From Aurifilum marmelostoma (taxonomy: Eukaryota; Ascomycota; Sordariomycetes; Diaporthales; Cryphonectriaceae): a stretch of 64,000 nt of DNA. The translations under genes and the position numbers were made by a program. The notes under the pieces were generated by a model. That model was not told where the DNA came from and searched no databases. It was given only the letters and a program-made list of their open reading frames with translations. The DNA lies in assembly GCA_027559495.1 (NCBI GenBank), contig JAMXSV010000028.1:1178001-1242000 (forward strand), given 5' to 3'. Positions 31,720 to 43,498 of this stretch are shown piece after piece. Position 1 is the stretch's first letter, and the number at the start of each line of letters is the position of its first letter.

Positions 31720-34700
31720 GATGACGGCTCGATGGACCGTCGGGTGCCTGAGGGAGGACGATCCTGAAGTGAACGCTCGAAAATTATGTTGAGGGACAAG
31801 TAATGACAATGTCTCACAAGCTGGGTATCATCTATTTTGCAAAGTAAAAGGGTCCTCTGACCGGGCTCTTAATCAAAAGTCAAGATGGCGGAGCTGGTTG
31901 GGCCTTAGTGACGCATGTCTGTTGATGCTCTCCAAAATGAGGCCACAGATATAAGAAACCAAGGAGAAAACGAAGGCAGCAATCCGAAGGTGGGCTGTGA
32001 TCAAGAGTGACGAGGTCGAACATCGGTTCAGCAGAAAGAGTGGAGGAGGAGCCTTGGTTGTATCTCAAAAGCTGAGCAGAGGAAGGAGAAATGGAAAGGG
32101 GAAGGAGTAGGGGTGAGGGGTCAGGGAAGGAGGGAAGGAGAGACGAGAAAGCCATCCTATCGATCACTCAGGGTTTGAGAAGAAAATGAAGTCGACGATG
32201 GAGGAAGTGGATTGACACACTCCTTCCTCCTTGTAGTCCCAAATAAAGAGCTCCGGCCACAAGAGAAAGGGAATTGTGCTGTGTGATCCGAGCTGCTGAT
32301 GCTTAATATGAGAAAGCAGCTGCTGTCAGTCTTGATGGTGCCCAGGGGAGGAAGCACCTGCCCTTGGACCGGCATTGGGCATCAGACAGATAACCACATC
32401 CGCCACCAGAACCAAGATCACTCAGCCTGTACTGATCAGCAGGGAATGCTTGCTTTTCAGCAGGGGCAGAGGAACCACTCAATATGAAGCCACGATTCGG
32501 ATGTATTTGGGTGAGCTGATTCAGAGACAATGAAGATTGATAGTCACCACTGCCAACTTGTCTAGAGATGGGGAAAAAAGGAACATTGGTGGGAGCTTCT
32601 CTGATGTCTGCTGAATGCTCTTGATTTTGGAAGGGATGGTGAGGTGCGAGGAGGCACATTTGAAGGTTTGCACCTCTGCTCAAGCATCGTTCCTCAGTGG
32701 AAGCTCATCTGTCATCCGACCTGGGGTTAGAGCTAGCTGTACGAAGCTCAAAGCAGGACAAACCAAAAGATGGAACAAGGGTGTCAGACTGGACAGAGCA
32801 GAACCTTCAGTGAAACAAGGGAGGGCAGCCTGTCAAAGCCTTTCGGAGAGCATCTCGAGGCCTCTTCCGATTCTTGAACTGATATGTATCTCTTGAAGCC
32901 CAAGCTCGATTGCAGAGTTTATCATCTGGCCATGACCGGATAGATGTTGACTGACATCAAGACATTGTTTGCTTGGAGCTTGGGCCTCTTTCCCACCGTT
33001 CCATGGGCGGGGCTCTACAGTAGGGGCTGCTGCTGTAAAGGGGAGCCCTCGGCCCTGAAATCCGGGGAAGTGGGGCTTCCTTTTTTGCTTGTCCAGAGCA
33101 TCAGAAGCAACGCATCTGGAATTCTGTGACGGTAGCGGTGTGATCGATCAGTTGATGTCCACGTCCAGGATGGTGTCAGGGCAACTGCTTTGAGAACACT
33201 GGTAGAAATAATACGCACCTCATCTGATTAATGTAGCTTCGAAATTCCAGCTGTGCCGTCATACCTAGGCATGAAAGATGTTGTCAATTCGGTTCGTTTG
33301 ACAGGAAGTTAAGATTTCGTAAGTTGAATCCGATCAAGCCTCTTGGTGAGGAAGAACCCTCTTCATAAAGGGTCAGATCAGTGCTCTGGACACACAGAGA
33401 CGCCTTCGCATTGACATGTTGCACCCTCATGTGTAGCGGCCAAATTTGGGAATGCCTCAGACTTGGTGCTAGTTATAAGATGTGGGAGGCACAGTTGAGA
33501 AGAAACGTGAGTGCTTCTGAAGGGCGACGGGTGGGTCAGATGTTCTTGCCATTGCTAGGGAAGCAATACTATCATCATATGGATTCCGAGGTCAGTTCTT
33601 GACCGTGCTTGGCCTTCTCACCTCGCTCGCGTTCTCCATCAGTTCTGCAAAAGGTCGTTGGGCAAATAAGGCACAACAACGATGCTACAAGACTGCTTGA
33701 TCCCTGGGCTCTCTTCTTCCATGATGTGCCAGCAGCATCATAATCTGGCCAGCTGGAACAGAGACAGACATATCGATCTGCCTTTTTGGCCATCCCGTCC
33801 TGCCCGAAGCCTCTCAAGTTGCGAGAGAGGGCTGACCTGATACGGGCACAAGTAGGATAGACCTTTCACCATAAAGACAATGAGGTAGTGGGTGAAGGAG
33901 CAAAGAAAGGCCACGCTGACAAACTGTGAACGAGGAACTTCTGTTGCCAGGATGTGCCGTCCGATGGCTTGCTTCAAGGTGTCGTACGGCGTCTGACCTC
34001 CGTTGAGAGCCTGGACTGCATCCAGGCTAGCGCCGCCTCGCGAGCTGGATCTGGTCCATAACACGCGATTGGCCGCCTGGGCAAAAGGACAAAAGTAGCC
34101 CGGAGGACAAAGCAGCGCTCTCAGCTCAATGGCAACCAGTAAAAAGTCAAAGGGGCGGCTGGTGGGTTTGAACAGGCCAGTCCTCCCTTTCTTGTGCGAG
34201 GCTGGTGCGGATTGCCCATCCACACGAGCAACAGAGATGAAGCAATCCTGGGTAAAGGGACTGCTGCATATTGTGTATAGCAGTGGAGAGGAGGAGGGGG
34301 CCAGCTGTTGTGGGGTTTTTTACGAGCATGACACGCATGGGAATGCTGAGATCCTATGGTTAAAGGCAGGTCCCATACCCCTACTAAACCCGTAGCAGCC
34401 TAGTGTACCAGCTTAAGGGTCCCGGCAGAGGTTGGTGGTGGCGGGACAACAGCCCGGGGCTTAGCAGCTTAGCTATCTGGCTATGTCAGTCTGTTGGTCA
34501 GCTCCCTGCTTGGGGCGCTAGGGTGGAAGGGACACCTGTTCACTCGAGCTGCGTGGGGTCAGGCAACACACTGAAGGGCAGACCAGGGCCATTAGAAATC
34601 GATAAGATCCACCTGGCATCTTCATGGTCTTCAATTATTATTTATCATCAGGCGATTGAAGAAACAACTTCCACCTCTCTACTGCCTTTCCACCTGGGAG

Positions 34701-35007
34701 CTCATCTGGATTCCATTCAAGAAAACAGGTCACCTATCTTCATTTCAATTTCTTGTCCTTCATTGGAGACACCACAGTAGCTTGTGGTATTGTTTGTGTG
34801 CCTGGCTGCTTCTGTTGATATACCCCTCTGGATTTTCCCATCTGCAGCTTGTTGGTGTCCCTCTTTATACCAAAGGTTCGTCGCACAAGAAGTCTCAGCA
34901 TTACCTGTGTCTTCCAGAGGCACCTCCTTACCAAAGGCTACTTCAGATCGAGACAACATCAAGCAGCAATTGACATTTCCTCTTCCTGCAGTTACTCCAG
35001 ATTCACA
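31720..35007. other. Long intergenic region between divergent genes
   Basis: About 3.3 kb with no supported gene. Frames up to about 160 codons (for example 34223-33738, minus) look random and low-complexity. It contains the promoter and leader of the leftward Ser/Pro-rich gene and of the rightward PDI gene; the segment 34.6-35.0 kb just before PDI is pyrimidine-rich. Confidence 0.55.
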
Positions 35008-36674
35008 ATGCCTTCCCTCAGCAAGGCTGTATATGGCCTGCTGGCCGCTGCCGCATTCGCTGCTGCATCTGATGTCACGCAGCTGAAGAAGGACAGCTTT
35101 GACGAGTACATCAAGAGCAATGATATTGTTCTTGCTGAATGTATGACACCTTCTCTGTGACCTCTTTGCATTCATCGTTTGCTCTCCTAATACTGATCTC
35201 TCCTCTTGTTTGACACAGTCTTCGCCCCTTGGTGTGGTCACTGCAAGGCCCTTGCGCCCGAGTACGAGGAGGCCGCCACCACCCTCAAGGAGAAGGACAT
35301 CAAGCTCGTCAAGGTCGACTGCACAGAGGAGTCTGATCTCTGCCAGCAGTATGGTGTCGAGGGCTACCCTACCCTCAAGGTCTTCCGTGGCATCGACAAC
35401 CACACCCCCTACAAGGGCCAGCGAAAAGCCGCTGCGTACGTTCCAAAGCCGCCCCCTCCCCGTGTGCATGTCCTGTGTGATCCTTCTACAGTATACTGAT
35501 CCTGGTTTCGCTCTCCAGTATCACCTCCTACATGATCAAGCAGGCCCTGCCCGCCGTCTCCATCCTTACATCCGACACCCTCGAGGACTTCAAGAAGGCC
35601 GACAAGGTCGTGCTGGTCGCATACTTCGACGCCACAGACAAGACCTCCAACGAGACGTTCACACAGGTTGCCGACAAGCTCCGGGATAACTACCCCTTCG
35701 GTGCCAGCAGCGATGCTGCCCTAGCCGAGGCTGAGGGCGTCAAGGCCCCTGCTGTGGTGCTCTACAAGGACTTTGATGAGGGCAAGTCCGTCTTCACCGA
35801 CAAGTTCGATGTCGAGGCCATCGAGAACTTTGCCAAGATCGCCGCCACACCCCTCATTGGCGAGGTCGGCCCCGAGACCTACTCCGACTACATGTCCGCC
35901 AAGAAGCCCCTGGCCTACATCTTTGCCGAGACGCCCGAGGAGCGCAAGGAGCTGAGCGACAAGCTCAAGTCCATCGCCCAGGCTCACCGTGGCGCCATCA
36001 ACTTTGCCACCATCGACGCCAAGCAGTTCGGCGCTCACGCTGGCAACCTGAACCTCAAGGCCGACCAGTTCCCCGCCTTTGCCATCCAGGACACGGAGAA
36101 GAACCAGAAGTTCCCGTTTGACCAGGAGAAGGAGATCACCGAGGCAGACATCAAGAAGTTTGTCGAGGACTTTGTCGCCGGCAAGATCGAGCCCAGCATC
36201 AAGTCCGAGCCCATCCCCGAGCCCAACGACGGCCCTGTGACTGTTGTTGTCGCCAAGACCTACGAGCAGATTGTCCTTGATGACACCAAGGATGTCCTGA
36301 TCGAGTTCTACGCGCCCTGGTGCGGCCACTGCAAGGCTCTTGCCCCCAAGTATGAGGAGCTTGGCTCCATGTTTGCCAACTCTGAGTTCAAGGACAAGGT
36401 TGTCATCGCCAAGGTGGATGCCACCAGCAACGATGTGCCCGACGAGGTCCAGGGCTTCCCTACCATCAAGCTGTACCCTGCCGGCGCCAAGAAGGAGCCC
36501 ATCACCTACAGCGGCTCCCGGACTGTTGAGGACATCGCCGCCTTCATTGCCGAGAACGGCAAGTACAAGGCCAAGGTGTCCAAGGCTGAGGAGGAGACTC
36601 CTGTCGCGCCCGCGGCTTCTGAGGCATCTGAGGCATCTGAGGAGGCCAAGGAGACCCAGCACGACGAGCTGTAA
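35008..36674 (+). CDS. pdi1: Protein disulfide isomerase
   Basis: ER-lumen oxidoreductase and chaperone that forms and rearranges disulfides in secretory proteins. Exons 35008-35140, 35219-35435 and 35519-36674 give 501 aa, the usual fungal PDI length (about 500-520). The introns (78 and 83 nt) split the sequence after LAE, restoring FFAPWCGHCK, and inside KAAAITSY. A signal peptide occupies about residues 1-20 (LLAAAAFAAAS). Thioredoxin domain a has C50-G-H-C53; the redox-inactive b and b' domains follow; domain a' has C385-G-H-C388 in FYAPWCGHCK. The tail is Ala/Glu-rich and ends in the ER-retention signal HDEL. Codon use in exon 3 is strongly biased to C/G-ending codons, consistent with high expression. 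Induction by the unfolded-protein response is expected of the family but I did not identify an element. Confidence 0.97.
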
Positions 36675-37177
36675 GGGGATCGAGGAGCTGGAGAGGGTGT
36701 CGTATGATGAGCTGCATGATGAAAACGGGACCGGCTTGATCGTCTTTTCCTTTTACTTTTCCACTACTTGTCTTTGGGTCCATTCTCGGTTCTCGGTTTT
36801 TTATTTTTTAGGGATTAGGGCCACAGGTCAAAAATAGTCCTCAAGGAGCATTCGGATAATGACATTGTCTTTTCTTATTTTTATTTTTTTTCTAGAATAC
36901 CTTAACGAGCCTGTTGCAAGTGAGAAAATGACAGGTGTAAGTATAGGTAACAGGGACCCTTACTAGAGGGGGGGGGGTGGTTTTCGGTGCAGTGGGATCA
37001 TGCAGCGAAGCCGTCGGCTAAAAAGGCCCCGTCCAATTGGTGTAACCGAGCCCAGGCCTAGGAAACCCCTACCAAGTTTCCTGGCACGCGAGACAATTAA
37101 CCACCACAACGTTTGTCCCTTCACATCGCTAACTCTCTCACACAAACACACAACCTCCACACACCCTCTCACGCACG

Positions 37178-37218
<41 letters not shown>

Positions 37219-37229
37219 AATCGCCCAAG
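36675..37229. other. Intergenic between PDI and the small mitochondrial gene
   Basis: PDI 3' region with T-rich stretches and a 10-G run near 36968-36977, then the leader of the next gene ending in a CA microsatellite. No other gene seen. Confidence 0.6.
37182..37216. repeat. (CA)n microsatellite in 5' leader
   Basis: A perfect run of about 17 CA units ends 13 bases before the ATG at 37230, so it probably lies in the transcribed leader or core promoter. Confidence 0.9.
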
Positions 37230-37900
37230 ATGGCATCGAGAATCCTCTCCTCAGCAGGAGCGCGAGCACTCGCCTCGACGACCCTGGCTCAGAATGCGAC
37301 ACGCCGGACCTTTCAGTCTTCAGCACCACGCCTGTACGCCGACGCGGCTGTTCCGCTGCCAGCTCGCAAGCCATTGGGCGCATTTCGTGGAGGGTTCGTA
37401 GCACCTCTCCCTCAGTCCCTCCTCATGGTCGTCCCGCTCTGAGGGGCTACATAACAACTAATAGCTAACCGTGTGCTTCCGGGCAATCGACGAAACAGTC
37501 TCTTCGGCTTCCTCCTCGGCGCGACGCTCGCCGGCTCTGGTAGCTACTACTACATCCTACAAGACTACAAGGCGTCGAACGAGCTCCTCCAGGACGATAT
37601 CTATGTGCGTTATTGCATCTGACGATATTCTGCCTGAAAAAAAACAACCAAAAAAAAAGACCAAAAAAAACCACACCAACCTTGCTTGCTATTGTTCATT
37701 CATCAACCGTACTCTTCCGCTCTTTTGCCGACTCCTTCAAAACGGCCCTAGCTCTTGAGGAGAAGCAAGACCTGGCTGACTTTTGCGTGTGTTTTTTTGG
37801 GTGTAAAATATAGGCACTTCAGGCGGCTACGCAGCGCATGAGTAATTACCTGACGACTCTCGAGGAGAAGATCGACACAATGGAGAAGAAGCGCAAATAG
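37230..37900 (+). CDS. Small mitochondrial single-pass membrane protein, conserved fungal, function unknown
   Basis: Three short exons found by hand: 37230-37393, 37499-37604 and 37814-37900, giving 118 aa. Introns of 105 and 209 nt have GTTCGT/CAG and GTGCGT/TAG borders and keep the frame (phase 2, then phase 0). Residues 1-35 form an Arg/Ser/Ala-rich, acid-free presequence (MASRILSSAGARALASTTLA). A hydrophobic segment, LFGFLLGATLAGSGSYYYIL, spans about residues 56-75. A heptad-like coiled coil follows (DYKASNELLQDDIY, then LQAATQRMSNYLTTLEEKID), ending in KKRK. This architecture, a presequence, one transmembrane helix and a short coiled coil, fits an inner-membrane protein facing the intermembrane space. 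I recognise the pattern as conserved in filamentous fungi but know no function. Confidence 0.82.
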
Positions 37901-38804
37901 ACGACGGATGGAAAACGAATACGGGAGCGCCGGCGGGGGGGGGACACGTCTAAACAGAGGTTCTGGGGAGGGAGACGGAGAAGGGCTGGAGGGCTTAATA
38001 CTACGAGACTGTACATTAAGGCACATAGGACGAAGCATTTGAAAAAAAAAAAAAAAACACAAGAAAGGCCCAAGAGGCACATTCAACCACCACGACGATG
38101 GACTGATTGATTGAATTAGTAGTGGTGCTCGGGCATCCCTCGAGCGGGCAATAATGGTCCACGATTTGAAAAGGGCAGCTCGAGAGGGTCAACACAGGCT
38201 GGGGTCAACGCTCCCGTCCGAAAAATGCCGATGACGTCCCACACAAGAGAGGGCGGAGAGAGCTCCTCTTTATTTCCATTGCCTTGGTTAAACAGAGGGC
38301 AGTGTAATAATTCCGTGACGTTGATTTGGCACAGCTAACATAGCAAGCTCCGTAGAGCCCGAGGCTGGGCCCACGACTCCACCGGGAAAACATCTTGGGT
38401 AGCAAGGATGTGCTGATGATGTCTTGTGGCATTTGCATGAGACCCATTGACCGATTGATTTCAGGTAAGGTGTTCAACATGTTCTTCTTTGCTGCCGGAA
38501 ATGATGCTATCCACACTCTTTGGTGTTTCACTTGCAATTTTTTCTTCTTCTTGTGTCACATCATGACTGCAGGTGCATGCATGTATGCAGCATGGATGGA
38601 GCTTCAGCTCCAGGTGGACGCGAGTGACCGCTGCAGGGGGTGCTAATGCGCCTAAAGCTCAGCCGAGGGCGGCCCGAACTGGTACCTCATCCACACCCCC
38701 AAAAATCCACCACTGGGCCCCAAACCCTCCAGTCATTCAACCACCAACCTTTCTATCCTTTCCTTTCCCTTACCACCACTTCCTTCTCCTCCTTCTCCTC
38801 CGCG
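37901..38804. other. Intergenic, no supported gene
   Basis: Contains a 9-G run near 37935, A-runs near 38043 and a C/T-rich leader just upstream of the ATG at 38805. Nothing coding recognised. Confidence 0.55.
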
Positions 38805-39893
38805 ATGAATAACTTCGGCGTCATAGAGGTAGCGAGCACCAGGACCACCCACGCCCCAGGCTGGGCCTACGTCCCCGACACCGCCGGCCCCTCCAACCCC
38901 TCCAAGTCCGTCAGCGCCGTCCACCTTCACGTCAACCGCAACAAGCGCGCCGCGCGCCAGGGCGCCGCCTCCTCCTCCAGCGCCGCCCACCACAGCGACA
39001 TCTCGGCCCGCCACGACGCAAGACTGCAGAAGGAGATCGAGCAGCTACAGCGCGACAGCCTCGGCGGCGGCGGCGGGGCGCAGATCCCTATCCCCGGCGG
39101 CGGCGGCCGTGATCGGGATGGCAAGATACGGGGGCATACGCCCAATGTGCGCAAGATATTGGCTAGCCAGAAGACGTTTGCGAACCATCTTGACGATTTT
39201 GAGGCGTGGAGTAGGGCGCAGACTGGGACGGGCGAAGGGGGGAGTGGGAATGGTGGTGGTGGCGGTGGTGGTGGTACCACGGGGAGCACCGGGCACAGCG
39301 CGGCGGGGACGCCAGTGCCGGCTCCTGCGGCAGGTGGAGGCAAGAGGGCTGCGGCCGGGGGAGCGGCACAGAGAAAAGGAGGAGCTTCGTCGTCATCAGC
39401 GGCAGGAGGCTCCAAGGGGAGGTCGACCAACAACAGCAGGAAGCCCTCGGCGCCAACGCCAGCACCAGACCCAGATGTCACCATGACAGATGCACCACCA
39501 CCATCATCACACCCCGAAGACCATGCACAGCTCGATGCCGCTGCCGCCGCCACCACCACCACACCTGCCGAGCCCGTATCCAAGATCCTCACGCCCTTCA
39601 CCCGCTTCACGCCGCCTGCGCACCCTGGCGACTCGGACCCGCTGCTGGAGTCGTGGCTGCCGCCCTTACCGACGGACGACGAGCTGCGAGAGCTGATGAG
39701 GGCGCCGCCGCTCAACTACAACCAGGCCAGAGGCACGTGGGAGGAGGACGAAGCACGGTACCCGACGAGACAGTTTTGTGAGGTGTGCGGGTACTGGGGG
39801 CGGGTGAGGTGCATGAAGTGCGGCACGAAAGTCTGTGCGCTGGACTGTCTTGATGTTCATCGGGAGGAATGCATCACACGCTATGGGCTTTAA
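38805..39893 (+). CDS. vps71: HIT zinc-finger protein, Vps71/Swc6 subunit of the SWR1 complex
   Basis: Probable Vps71/Swc6 (human ZNHIT1), a subunit of the SWR1 complex that exchanges histone H2A for H2A.Z in nucleosomes. The start is ATG 38805 (MNNFGVIEV); the frame is open 55 codons upstream but that part reads as leader. It gives 362 aa, intronless. A basic stretch near residue 45 (NRNKRAARQG), a helical segment with HDARLQKEIEQLQRDS and the conserved-looking TPNVRKILASQKTFANHLDD come first. A long Gly/Ala/Ser-rich insertion then precedes the acidic/Pro linker and the C-terminal HIT finger at about 324-362. Its ligands CEVC, CMKC, CALDC and HREEC are complete and the protein ends six residues later. 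Human ZNHIT1 is about 154 aa and yeast Vps71 about 280, so the low-complexity middle is an expansion. Another HIT-finger family member is the alternative, but end-of-protein placement favours Vps71. Confidence 0.85.
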   Translation: MNNFGVIEVASTRTTHAPGWAYVPDTAGPSNPSKSVSAVHLHVNRNKRAARQGAASSSSAAHHSDISARHDARLQKEIEQLQRDSLGGGGGAQIPIPGGGGRDRDGKIRGHTPNVRKILASQKTFANHLDDFEAWSRAQTGTGEGGSGNGGGGGGGGTTGSTGHSAAGTPVPAPAAGGGKRAAAGGAAQRKGGASSSSAAGGSKGRSTNNSRKPSAPTPAPDPDVTMTDAPPPSSHPEDHAQLDAAAAATTTTPAEPVSKILTPFTRFTPPAHPGDSDPLLESWLPPLPTDDELRELMRAPPLNYNQARGTWEEDEARYPTRQFCEVCGYWGRVRCMKCGTKVCALDCLDVHREECITRYGL

Positions 39894-40698
39894 GTGTACG
39901 TGGTCGACTGATTGATGTGGGGTTGAGCTCGCGGAAAGGAGGAAGGGCACCCTTAATTTTGTCGGATGGAGAAACAATTGCTCTGATTGGGGCGGGATTG
40001 TACTGGAGGAGAGCTGATGATTTATGATACCCATCTATTCAATGTTTATTTGCTTTCAATGTCCATCGCGTGTGAAGAATACTCTGCTGTACGAGGGTCA
40101 GGAGGTTAATTTGTTGCATATACGAACATGCCTCCCGGTGAACCTTTCCACGCACACTTTGTGCAGAGTTGTGACAGGTCATCTGTCTACAAAGCCTATC
40201 ATGAATCACTCTTCGAACCCATTGCAGCACACACGAGATAATACGAATTCAACGAGTTCCGGTGATAGTAGGCGTCTCTTATCTTGAGTCATTCTCAATC
40301 GTGACATACAGTTGATCATAAATGTACATCGTCAATATGAAAAAGCGCGAAAAAAGGGTTCCCCTGCCGTCATATCAAAGACGTGTGTGTGCAGGTCTCG
40401 GTATCAGAGAAGAGAAAAAGAGGAAGGAAAATAGAAGAAAAAGAGGGATGATTCTTCCCCCTTTTCCATTGAACGCCGTTGATGCATAACCCCACCCTGA
40501 AAAAGGGTCACGGTGATGGAGCACTTCCGTCCGTGACCCCGAGAAGAAAGAATTGAAGTGTGAAAGTCAACTGAAGACCAGCCAGACCGTACGTGCTGCA
40601 GGCACGTTGTGTGTGTTCGTAGTAATCCATCCATCCATCCACAAAAAGAGTGACGGGGTCATCCTCCCCACTCTCTTCTCTCTCTCTTTCTCTTCATC
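39894..40698. other. Intergenic between convergent genes
   Basis: Shared 3' flanks of Vps71 (rightward) and the small secreted protein gene (leftward). No supported gene. Confidence 0.55.
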
Positions 40699-41387
40699 CT
40701 ACAGCTCCAGCGCATACAGCGTGCTGTCCAGCACAAACTTGACATCCCCCGAGGAGGCACCGCCCAGACAGACGCCCGACATGCTGCCGGTAGGGCACTT
40801 GTCCCGCGCGGCCCGCACGCACTCCTCCCACCGCACCTTGGAGATGTCGATGGTGGCGCCGGGCCTGAGGGCGGTGAGGGTGAACTGGGCGCTGCCGCGC
40901 TTGCCGACCGTGACGGCGGACGAGGTGCGGCAGCGGCTGTGGGCGGGGCCCGAGATGCCGTCGCAGATGGCGAGCTGGGCGGCGTTTTGGTCGTGGTAGA
41001 CGATGTGGCTGTCTTGGGGTATTAGTCGTGAGAGTTATGATGATGGAATGACGATGGAAAGAAGGAAGGAATGATGTGGGGGATGTTGTTGATCAAACTT
41101 ACGCCTCTGGGTCCCAGCAGTCGACGTCGCCTACCGCATCTGGGTTGAGAGAGATCGTGTGCCGAAGCGAGAGGACCTCGAAGTGCTCTGTTCTTGGGTG
41201 ATTAGCATGTATGGTACCAAGAGAATAGAATGAAAAAAAGAAAGAAAAACCACCAGAGGGGCAGGAAACTGTTAAGATGGTTTCTCATCATACCTTGTGG
41301 TACACTCCAAGGGCCAGACATGGCATTGGTGAGGCCGGCGCCGGTAAGGGTGGTGATGGCGATGGCCACCAAGGAAGTCACGCGCAT
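40699..41387 (-). CDS. Small secreted six-cysteine protein (162 aa)
   Basis: A three-exon gene assembled by hand, read leftward: 41387-41294, 41187-41103, 41008-40699. The introns are 106 nt (GTATGA/AACAG) and 94 nt (GTAAGT/GACAG); joins restore frame at SVPQ-EHFEV and DPEA-HIVYH. Residues 1-22 form a signal peptide (MRVTSLVAIAITTLTGAGLT), with likely cleavage after TNA. The mature chain of about 140 aa has six cysteines (in VDCWD, AICDG, SRCRT, EECVR, DKCPT, GVCLG), compatible with three disulfides. It has no transmembrane segment, GPI signal or recognisable catalytic motif. Size, secretion and Cys count match the broad class of small secreted fungal proteins, which includes cell-wall proteins and candidate effectors. 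I cannot assign a family. The intergenic side upstream is A/G-rich and long. Confidence 0.75.
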
Positions 41388-43498
41388 TTTGTTTTGTTTT
41401 TTCCTTCTTGTTTTTGACAAAAGAAACAAAAAAATGTGCAGCGAGGCAAACTTGTCCTTGGTTTTTTTGGTATCTTAGTAGATCACAGCCACTTTTTTTT
41501 GCGAGTGAAAGGACGCGAGTATCAATCGCGATGAGGGCTGCACCGCCGAAATGAAAGGCGCCGGGCTGTTGCCACAACAAACAAACAGCACGAGCACGAG
41601 GGGGAAAAAAAAAGACGGCGACAGGCCGTTAGTCTCTTGAATCGACAAGAGTCGTGAAGAAATAAAGCTGATGATGACAACGACTGAGAGGCCAAAAAAA
41701 AGACAATAAAAAAAATTCACTTCCTATGTTGGGAAATTTGGCTGATAAGACCCGCAGAGCAGAGGAAGCAGGATGTCATTTCCCAGGGCCCCGCCAGCAA
41801 TATAAAAAGGAAGAGAGCGACGGTGTGGTGAGGGGCAGAAGCTTGCGGTGAGTGAGCGATATAAATTATACTCTCGAGAGGAAAAGAGCAAAAAAGAACA
41901 AAAAAAAACTCTAAAACAAACCAAAACCATGAACCTTGAAAATGAGAGGGAGTCGTGATCTTGTGTGACTGTGATGGTTCGAGCTACGGGATAAAGAGAG
42001 TTCTGTACCCACAAGTATATAGCATCTCGAGATGAACAGAGTCTGAGCTATATTAATCGTGAGAGGATCTCTACCCGGTCTGTCGCGGTCCAACAGAGTC
42101 AAAACCCGGCGCTGCAACGGCACACGGCGGTGCCGTGCAAATATAGTGGCGCCCCCCCCCCCCTTCCCTCGCCCAACACCGCAACCCCATGATAACCTAC
42201 CTCCCTGTCCTGGAAGCAAGAGTAACCAACCTTTGCTGCCGATTGTGCCGATCGGTGATTTTCCTTTATCATGAAGCCTGGTCAAAACATGATGGGAATG
42301 ATGGTTTGCCCTGTTTTTTCTGCCAGCGCAGCAAGTGTTTAATCTCGCTGGAATAATTTCGCAAAAAAAAACACAAGCATTTTCCTTACCCGTCGCATAC
42401 AAGGACAAGCCAAGGGGATGGGGGAAAAAAATACAAACTGGCTCACAGGTGCCTCAGTAACATCCACCGCCTGGTATTGCTTTTTATGCTTACTTGGATC
42501 CCTGTTCGCGAGTCTCCACTGTCTTGTTCTGTGGCTGAGATACTATCGTGTTCGAAATCCTATCTGACGTCGCTAAATACTCGCTCGGCGAACAATAAAT
42601 CAGCTTGAACGGTGAGGGAAGGGAGAGGGGGGGGGGGGAGGGCACAAAGTTCGGAGGAGGAACAAGATGAAACAAATTGTGGTCCCTATCACAGTGACAC
42701 CCGGGCCAATTGTGACCGGGAAATAAAGAACGGGGGGTGGGCAAACTCGGTCCCCAGGCCAATCGGCGAGGTTAGCGAAATTACAATCATGATTGATACC
42801 GACTTATCGTGATACAGTAAACTGTGTTGCCTTGACGTCTAGGAAGGACCCTTTAGAAAAGCACGCAGCCGACGAGCCAAGGACAACTAACACAATGGCA
42901 GAACTCCCAAGAGGGGCGGGTCCCATAGAGCCCGATCCTCCTGTCTCTTTGGGCCACTCCTCTTATCAGATCGTGGGTCTTGACCCGTCATGGAATGTGT
43001 AAGTAAAGATCACAATATGTGTATCCATGGGAGGGGGAAAAGAAGGAGAAACTCGGCGCGGGGCTTGTTGCAGGGGACGGACGGCCACTGCGAGATTTCT
43101 CAAAACGGTCTGTTGGGAGAAAATCGTCAACGACTATTCATCCATCGGGGCAAATCACACATAGGCTAAATTTTACCGTATGTCTGTTAAGCAGGTGTTT
43201 ATTTTTAAGATCGACATCTGCTCTCTCCCCTGCAGCATGATATCGTTCCGGATCCTCTCCCATCCTGCCGTTCAAAGACGACACTTTAGGCTGCCACCAT
43301 GATCCACACAGCGCAAGTTGCAGACGTGCTACCGTTCCTTAGACCGGTTAGACGAGCCTGAAAATACACATCACAAGAGGAATCTTGTTCGTCTGACTCA
43401 CTCGAATCCTCCAGCACGTTCATTCTGCGCAGGAGATTGAACACACCCAAAGTCCTAGGACCCGGTATGAGCTGTCTCAATATCATTCATCATAAACC
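41388..43498. other. Intergenic, no supported gene
   Basis: Promoter side of the secreted-protein gene and 3' side of the Wss1-like gene. It has a 12-C run near 42152-42163 and a 12-G run near 42627-42638. Frames up to 165 codons on the minus strand (around 41.9-42.4 kb) are low-complexity and unconvincing. Confidence 0.55.

Noticed and set aside
33738..34223. 161-codon minus-strand frame between the unknown gene and PDI
   Set aside because: No family motif, and it lies between two promoters. Kept as non-coding.
35721..36662. 313-codon open frame antisense to PDI
   Set aside because: It mirrors the strongly biased codons of PDI exon 3; the product is Leu/Gly/Val-rich without motifs. Classic antisense shadow.
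38927..39715. 262-codon frame antisense to Vps71
   Set aside because: Low-complexity Ser/Pro/Ala product opposite the Gly/Ala-rich Vps71 segment; no independent signals.
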